NCBI GenBank assembly: GCA_031411495.1
Contig: JANOBD010000120.1
Span: 71,820 to 135,819 of the forward strand
Direction: 5' to 3'
From: JANOBD01 sp031411495
GTDB lineage: Bacteria > Planctomycetota > Phycisphaerae > Tepidisphaerales > Tepidisphaeraceae
DNA length: 64,000 nt
Positions 60,935 to 64,000 of this stretch are shown one piece after another. The notes under the pieces were generated by a model, which saw only the letters and a program-made list of their open reading frames with translations, did not search any database and was not told the DNA's origin. The position numbers and the translations under genes were made by a program. How positions within the stretch are numbered: the first letter of the stretch is position 1; each line of letters opens with the position of its first letter.

Positions 60935-61167
60935 TCGGATCGTCAAGTGCGATCTTCGTCGTCACCCCCTCCGCACTCGATGCCGACGAAGATCGCGCCG
61001 CGCTCCCTGCGGCAATCCGCGCGCATGTATGCGCTGGACGAGCTCCGTCGCTAACTTAGCCGCCATCTCGTCATTCAACCAATGTGGGATAGAGACGCTT
61101 GTGCTCTGTGGGCCACGAACTAGACTTTCTCTCCAAGAGTCGACACCGATTTTCTTAAGAGTAGAAA

Positions 61168-61527
61168 ATGAACCTGCTGTGGTTGCCACTGCTAACCCTC
61201 GTTCTCGGCATTGTTGGCTGTGATAATGCAGGGTCGATCTCTTCCGTGAACGCAAGTACTACCCAAACGTCCGGCCACGAGCGCTGTCCCGATTGTGGTG
61301 CCATCACGGGGCATTTACACGAACTGTTCTGCCTCAAGGAAACCTGCCCGTTTTGCGGTAATCAGCTAGCGACCTGCGATTGCATTGTCACAGAACTCAA
61401 ACTGACCGACGCCGAGCGCAAACTTGTTGAGCAGTACGTTGACGACTCCAAAGAGCCGTTGAAAGGGATCATGGCGCGATGGGAACGGGCTTTGAATGCA
61501 AAAGGGCGAATTCCTGTTGGCTCTTGA
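61168..61527 (+). CDS. small lipoprotein with two Cys pairs (zinc-ribbon-like)
   Basis: 119 residues. Lipoprotein signal with LGIVGC (about 13-18). The mature part has HERCPDCGAITGHLHELFCL and ETCPFCGNQLATCDCIV: two C-x-x-C knuckles plus further Cys, so metal (zinc) binding is likely, unusual for an exported lipoprotein. The C-terminal part (LTDAERKLVEQYVDDSKEPL) is helical and acidic. Ribosome site weak (AAGAGTAG). Family not recognised. Convergent with the copy-2 membrane protein gene. Confidence 0.68.
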   Translation: MNLLWLPLLTLVLGIVGCDNAGSISSVNASTTQTSGHERCPDCGAITGHLHELFCLKETCPFCGNQLATCDCIVTELKLTDAERKLVEQYVDDSKEPLKGIMARWERALNAKGRIPVGS

Positions 61528-61590
61528 GTCTTGTCCAGCGGTCTGCGATTTCATACGGCGACTTCGCAAGCGAGCGTAACCGTTCTTCGC

Positions 61591-62181
61591 TCAGGTCTGC
61601 AGCCCGCGCTCGTGCATGCGCTGGATGAGTTCGTTCGTAAACGCATTCGTCTCCAGCCGGTTCGCCGGGATCGAGTTTTCGAGAAGGTACTTTCGCACCA
61701 GCGGATCGCCGGCGGAGATTCCCTTTGCCACCTTCTGACCCGACTGCGCCTCGGCATTCTTCACCATCGCCTGGCCCTTCTTGATCATCTCCTGCTCGGC
61801 ATCGATCTGCTGGTCGAGATACTTGTTCCGCGCGGCCTTGTCCTTGAGCGCGAAGTACGCCCGCGCCTGCGCCAGCCGGAGCACTTCCGATGTCTGCATC
61901 GTCGAAAGCTGCAGCATCTGCTGATCGCCCATGAGGGATGCGATCGCATCCGCCCGCTGCTTGTCGGTGAGGTCGCCCCACGCGTGCAGGTATTTCACCT
62001 GCTCTTCGAGCGGCAGGTTCGCGTACGCCTTGGTGGCGGTGAACTTCACCAGCTCGGCCGGCGCGGCGGTGATCGGCACGATCACGTTCGCCTCGCGCGA
62101 GTTCCACCAGGTGATGCCGCCAATCACCATCGCGAGCACGAGTCCGGCCGTTCCGATCGTCGTCTTCTGTCTGCGTGTCAT
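61591..62181 (-). CDS. small membrane protein of the pseudopilin-linked pair (copy 2)
   Basis: 196 residues from ATG 62181. One N-terminal membrane segment (about 8-27, IGTAGLVLAMVIGGITWW) then a charged helical domain. Shared with the 27867-28442 protein: FTATKAYANLPLEEQVKYLH against FVATDQFVALPGEQKQAYVD, RAYFALKDKAARNKYLDQQI against DTYYSIADENQRLAYLDHVI, and RMHERGLQ against RRIMRGLG. Lies 75 bases after the second pseudopilin gene on the same strand. A conserved partner of that pilin is inferred. Confidence 0.7.
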   Translation of the reverse strand: MTRRQKTTIGTAGLVLAMVIGGITWWNSREANVIVPITAAPAELVKFTATKAYANLPLEEQVKYLHAWGDLTDKQRADAIASLMGDQQMLQLSTMQTSEVLRLAQARAYFALKDKAARNKYLDQQIDAEQEMIKKGQAMVKNAEAQSGQKVAKGISAGDPLVRKYLLENSIPANRLETNAFTNELIQRMHERGLQT

Positions 62182-62256
62182 GAGTGTCCCGTCAGTTACG
62201 TGGTTCCGAGTTTGATGGTCACCGATTCGCCCCACCGTTCGCCTGCGATGCGCTCG

Positions 62257-62874
62257 CTACAGCCCCGCGAGCAACGACTTCGCCGCCGCGCCCAGATCGC
62301 CCACGTGCCAGTCGGCGAAGAGGAAGTTCATGTTCCCCTCTCGGCCGGCGGGTCCGTGGAAGTGCGAGAAGTCGTTGAAGACGCGGAACTCGCTGGAGTC
62401 GATGCCGAGCTTCACCTTCGCATCATTGAGCGCTTCGCGGAACGCATCGCCGCCGTGAAACGTGTTGAGCCAGAAGTTGTATTCGTAGCTGAGCCCGTAC
62501 GCGTCCGCGTAGGTCTCCTTGCCGATCGGAAACTCCGTGCCGACGTTGATCGCGCTGTCGGCCGGGCATCGCCACACGGCGCGGTTCTTCGAGAGGTACG
62601 TGTCGAACGCGTTCCAGATCGGCGGCCCGGCGAAGCGCTGCGGGTTCTGATCCGGCAACGGGTTCACCAGCGGCACCTTGCCGCCGAAGTCATTCAGATA
62701 TCCCTGGAACGCGTGCCCGAGCTGCGCAAGCTGGGCCGCACACTTCACCCTGCTCGCGGCCGCGCGGGCCTTGCCAACCACCGGCACGACGATCGAGATC
62801 AGCAGCGCGATGATGCCGATCACGACCAGAAGTTCAGGCAACGAGATCGCCGCTCGGCGACGAAGTGAGTGCAT
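62257..62874 (-). CDS. type IV pseudopilin-like protein, planctomycete type (copy 2)
   Basis: 205 residues from ATG 62874 (ATG 62892 would add six). Prepilin-type N terminus ISLPELLVVIGIIALLISIV (about 11-30); mature Glu5 is kept although residue 1 is Ile rather than Phe. CAAQLAQLGHAFQGYLNDFG mirrors copy 1, and the C-terminal FNDFSHFHGPAGREGNMNFL/FADWHV matches copy 1 almost exactly. Probably processed by prepilin peptidase and part of a pseudopilus or membrane-inserted sensor. Followed by its membrane-protein partner 75 bases downstream. Confidence 0.86.
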   Translation of the reverse strand: MHSLRRRAAISLPELLVVIGIIALLISIVVPVVGKARAAASRVKCAAQLAQLGHAFQGYLNDFGGKVPLVNPLPDQNPQRFAGPPIWNAFDTYLSKNRAVWRCPADSAINVGTEFPIGKETYADAYGLSYEYNFWLNTFHGGDAFREALNDAKVKLGIDSSEFRVFNDFSHFHGPAGREGNMNFLFADWHVGDLGAAAKSLLAGL

Positions 62875-63441
62875 GTCGAAAGTCTCCGGCATCAGACAGC
62901 GGTCAGCGGCTTTGCCTAACGCGAAATCGCCAACTGCCGTCGCGGGCGAGCGGCGGATCGCTGATCCTGTTTCACCAATCTCGAGCAGCGAGACGGACGA
63001 AATCGAGCAGATCCGACTCGAAGAGGTTCACATCGCTTCTCGCGCGCGCGTGACTCACCGCTTGTTCGCCGGGTTCCTGGGCTCGACTCGGCCGGAGTAC
63101 TTAGGTGTCCCACACGTTGCCCGCGCCGGAAATCGCGCAACCCCCTGTCCAACCAGAGCGTCCGCGCTGCGCGGGAAGATGGGCATCCGAAAATGCGTGG
63201 AACTGGGTCATTGTGGGTCACCGCGGGTAACCCGATGCTCACGACGTTTCGCATCGCGTATTCACGTTTCAATGAGCGCTTCCAATACCCGATCGCGCTG
63301 CGCGAAAACACGATTCGGCGCAGCGCGCGAAGCGCGATGAAGATCGGTAACGGTCTGAGACGAAAGCGTTTGAAGGCGTGCCAATCGATGCCTGATTGTG
63401 AGCGGAGATTCTTGCGAGTGCGCGACGGATTTCGCAGTCCC

Positions 63442-63512
63442 GTAGGGCGGGTCTTGGACCCACGATGTTCATCTGTGTGCTTTCACGGTGGTGGGTCAGA
63501 GACCCACCCTAC
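63442..63512. repeat. REP-like inverted pair (GTAGGGCGGGTC type)
   Basis: 63442-63463 (GTAGGGCGGGTCTTGGACCC) and 63491-63512 (GGGTCAGAGACCCACCCTAC end) are inverted copies with four differences; each is itself partly palindromic (GGGTC/GACCC). Same family pattern as 24939-25026. Confidence 0.7.
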
Positions 63513-63659
63513 CTGGCTGGCATCCAACATCGCCAACGGGTCAGACCGACTTAACGACAAAACCGGAAAAGACTGAATCCCGCTGCCCTGCCGAAAAAAC
63601 CGCGTTGGCTCGTGCGCGGTCCTCGCGCGTCGAAACGGAAGGTATTTGCGCGGATTCGA

Positions 63660-63764
63660 CCGGTCGAATGGATCTAACGACCGATCGAATGACCGTAGCG
63701 AGTGGTCGAATTGGCGCGCCGACCGGTCGAATAGTCTTAGCGAATGGTCGAATGACGCTCGCGC
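63660..63764. repeat. five tandem 21-bp repeats
   Basis: Units at 63660, 63681, 63702, 63723 and 63744, each 21 bases, sharing (C/G)(C/T)GGTCGAAT near the start and (T/G)AGCGA or similar at the end. The first junction contains the palindrome TTCGACCGGTCGAA. On the minus strand each unit would encode an F-D-x-S-x-x-x heptad. Confidence 0.7.
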
Positions 63765-64000
63765 GTCGTCGATTGCCCGCATCGCGAAAACGTAGGGTCC
63801 GCTCGTCAGCATTGCGCGCATCAGATTCCTGCGTTTGCGCCATTCACTGATCTGATCCACACTTGCATCGAGTTCTACAACCGGTCACACGACCAAGTTC
63901 TTCGAGGCAAGTATGGATCAGAATCAGTGCTGGCGGATCGTCTATCGATCTATTTGCAGAGCGACGCGAAGGCTCAAGCCGGATCGCCGCCAAACCTACT

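Larger units (their letters stand above)
62875..64000. other. right-end region without a convincing gene
   Basis: About 1.1 kb. Open frames are short or low-complexity. Contains a REP-like pair and a 21-bp tandem array (listed separately). An ATG at 63913 with GAGG 5 bases upstream opens a frame that is still open at the edge (MDQNQCWRIVYRSICRATRR...); it could be the start of a gene beyond the window. Another open frame from about 63756 to the edge has no start codon. Confidence 0.45.

Noticed and set aside
63660..63764. The 21-bp array as a CRISPR
   Set aside because: Repeats are contiguous with no unique spacers, and there are no cas genes nearby.
63483..63860. 125-codon minus-strand frame with F-D-x-S heptads as a real protein
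   Set aside because: The heptads come directly from the 21-bp DNA repeat, the rest is Arg-rich without a family, and the ribosome site is missing. Kept only as a repeat.
63756..64000. Open frame on the plus strand with a protein-like run at the right edge
   Set aside because: No ATG, GTG or TTG start in the window, and only about 80 codons before the edge. Cannot be judged without the next sequence.

Overview
The window looks like a chromosomal segment of a GC-rich planctomycete, most likely class Phycisphaerae (Tepidisphaera/Humisphaera-like). This is inferred from gene content, not from a marker-gene match. The pointers are four secreted proteins with PEP-CTERM tails, type IV pseudopilin-like proteins with a C-terminal F-x-D-W-H-V signature, a giant autotransporter-repeat/LamG/dockerin-like protein, abundant lipoproteins, a reduced mraZ-rsmH-ftsL cell-wall cluster, an eukaryotic-type Ser/Thr kinase, and many inverted repeats between genes. 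Housekeeping and sugar-degradation genes are mixed, and operons are short.

Layout. 1-5.4 kb (minus strand): secreted beta-carbonic anhydrase (cut by the left edge), proA, rdgB, a SPOR-like lipoprotein and nadB. 5.6-7.3 kb: two PEP-CTERM proteins. 7.3-12.5 kb: aldo/keto reductase and a lone nuoC, a divergent multi-pass DUF5009-type acyltransferase-like protein, and zwf. 12.8-15.5 kb: a GNAT acetyltransferase, then an operon of an STN/secretin-N-like secreted protein, a sigma factor and a single-pass anti-sigma-like protein. 15.5-18.1 kb: HD phosphohydrolase, small envelope proteins and sucC. 18.5-24.9 kb: VOC protein, NlpC/P60-like secreted protein, a frameshifted cupin, an HxlR regulator divergent from an SDR with two palindromic operators between them, a ferredoxin-cupin fusion, and aroA. 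25-30.6 kb: Tat-exported alpha-L-rhamnosidase, the first pseudopilin/membrane-protein pair, a ThuA protein and a multi-pass membrane protein.

30.6-34.7 kb is a dispersed division/cell-wall cluster. mraZ is preceded by a consensus DnaA box, a possible 19-codon leader ORF and two perfect hairpins. About 0.9 kb of repeat-rich, apparently non-coding DNA separates it from rsmH, which is followed by a LysM protein and an FtsL-like protein. 34.8-41.3 kb: BNR-repeat lipoprotein, S41 peptidase, a PEP-CTERM protein and ftsK. 41.3-49.8 kb: metallophosphoesterase, macro-domain protein, aroB, dprA split by a 2.1-kb element with a decayed large serine recombinase, a Ppx/GppA phosphatase, and hisF directly downstream of tRNA-His. 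50-60.9 kb: Ser/Thr kinase, large secreted protein, rph, the proteasome-like anbu, the 1192-residue surface protein and a second aldo/keto reductase. 61-62.9 kb: a small lipoprotein and the second pseudopilin/membrane-protein pair, paralogous to the first. The right end (62.9-64 kb) has no convincing gene but holds a REP pair and a 21-bp tandem array.

Most noteworthy: the clean dprA interruption whose shared 5-bp core would restore a full-length dprA on excision; the STN/sigma/anti-sigma operon, which resembles cell-surface signalling without a TonB receptor; the duplicated pseudopilin/membrane-protein cassette; the ferredoxin-cupin fusion; the leader region of mraZ; and a recurring class of intergenic inverted repeats whose arms are built of short reiterated words.
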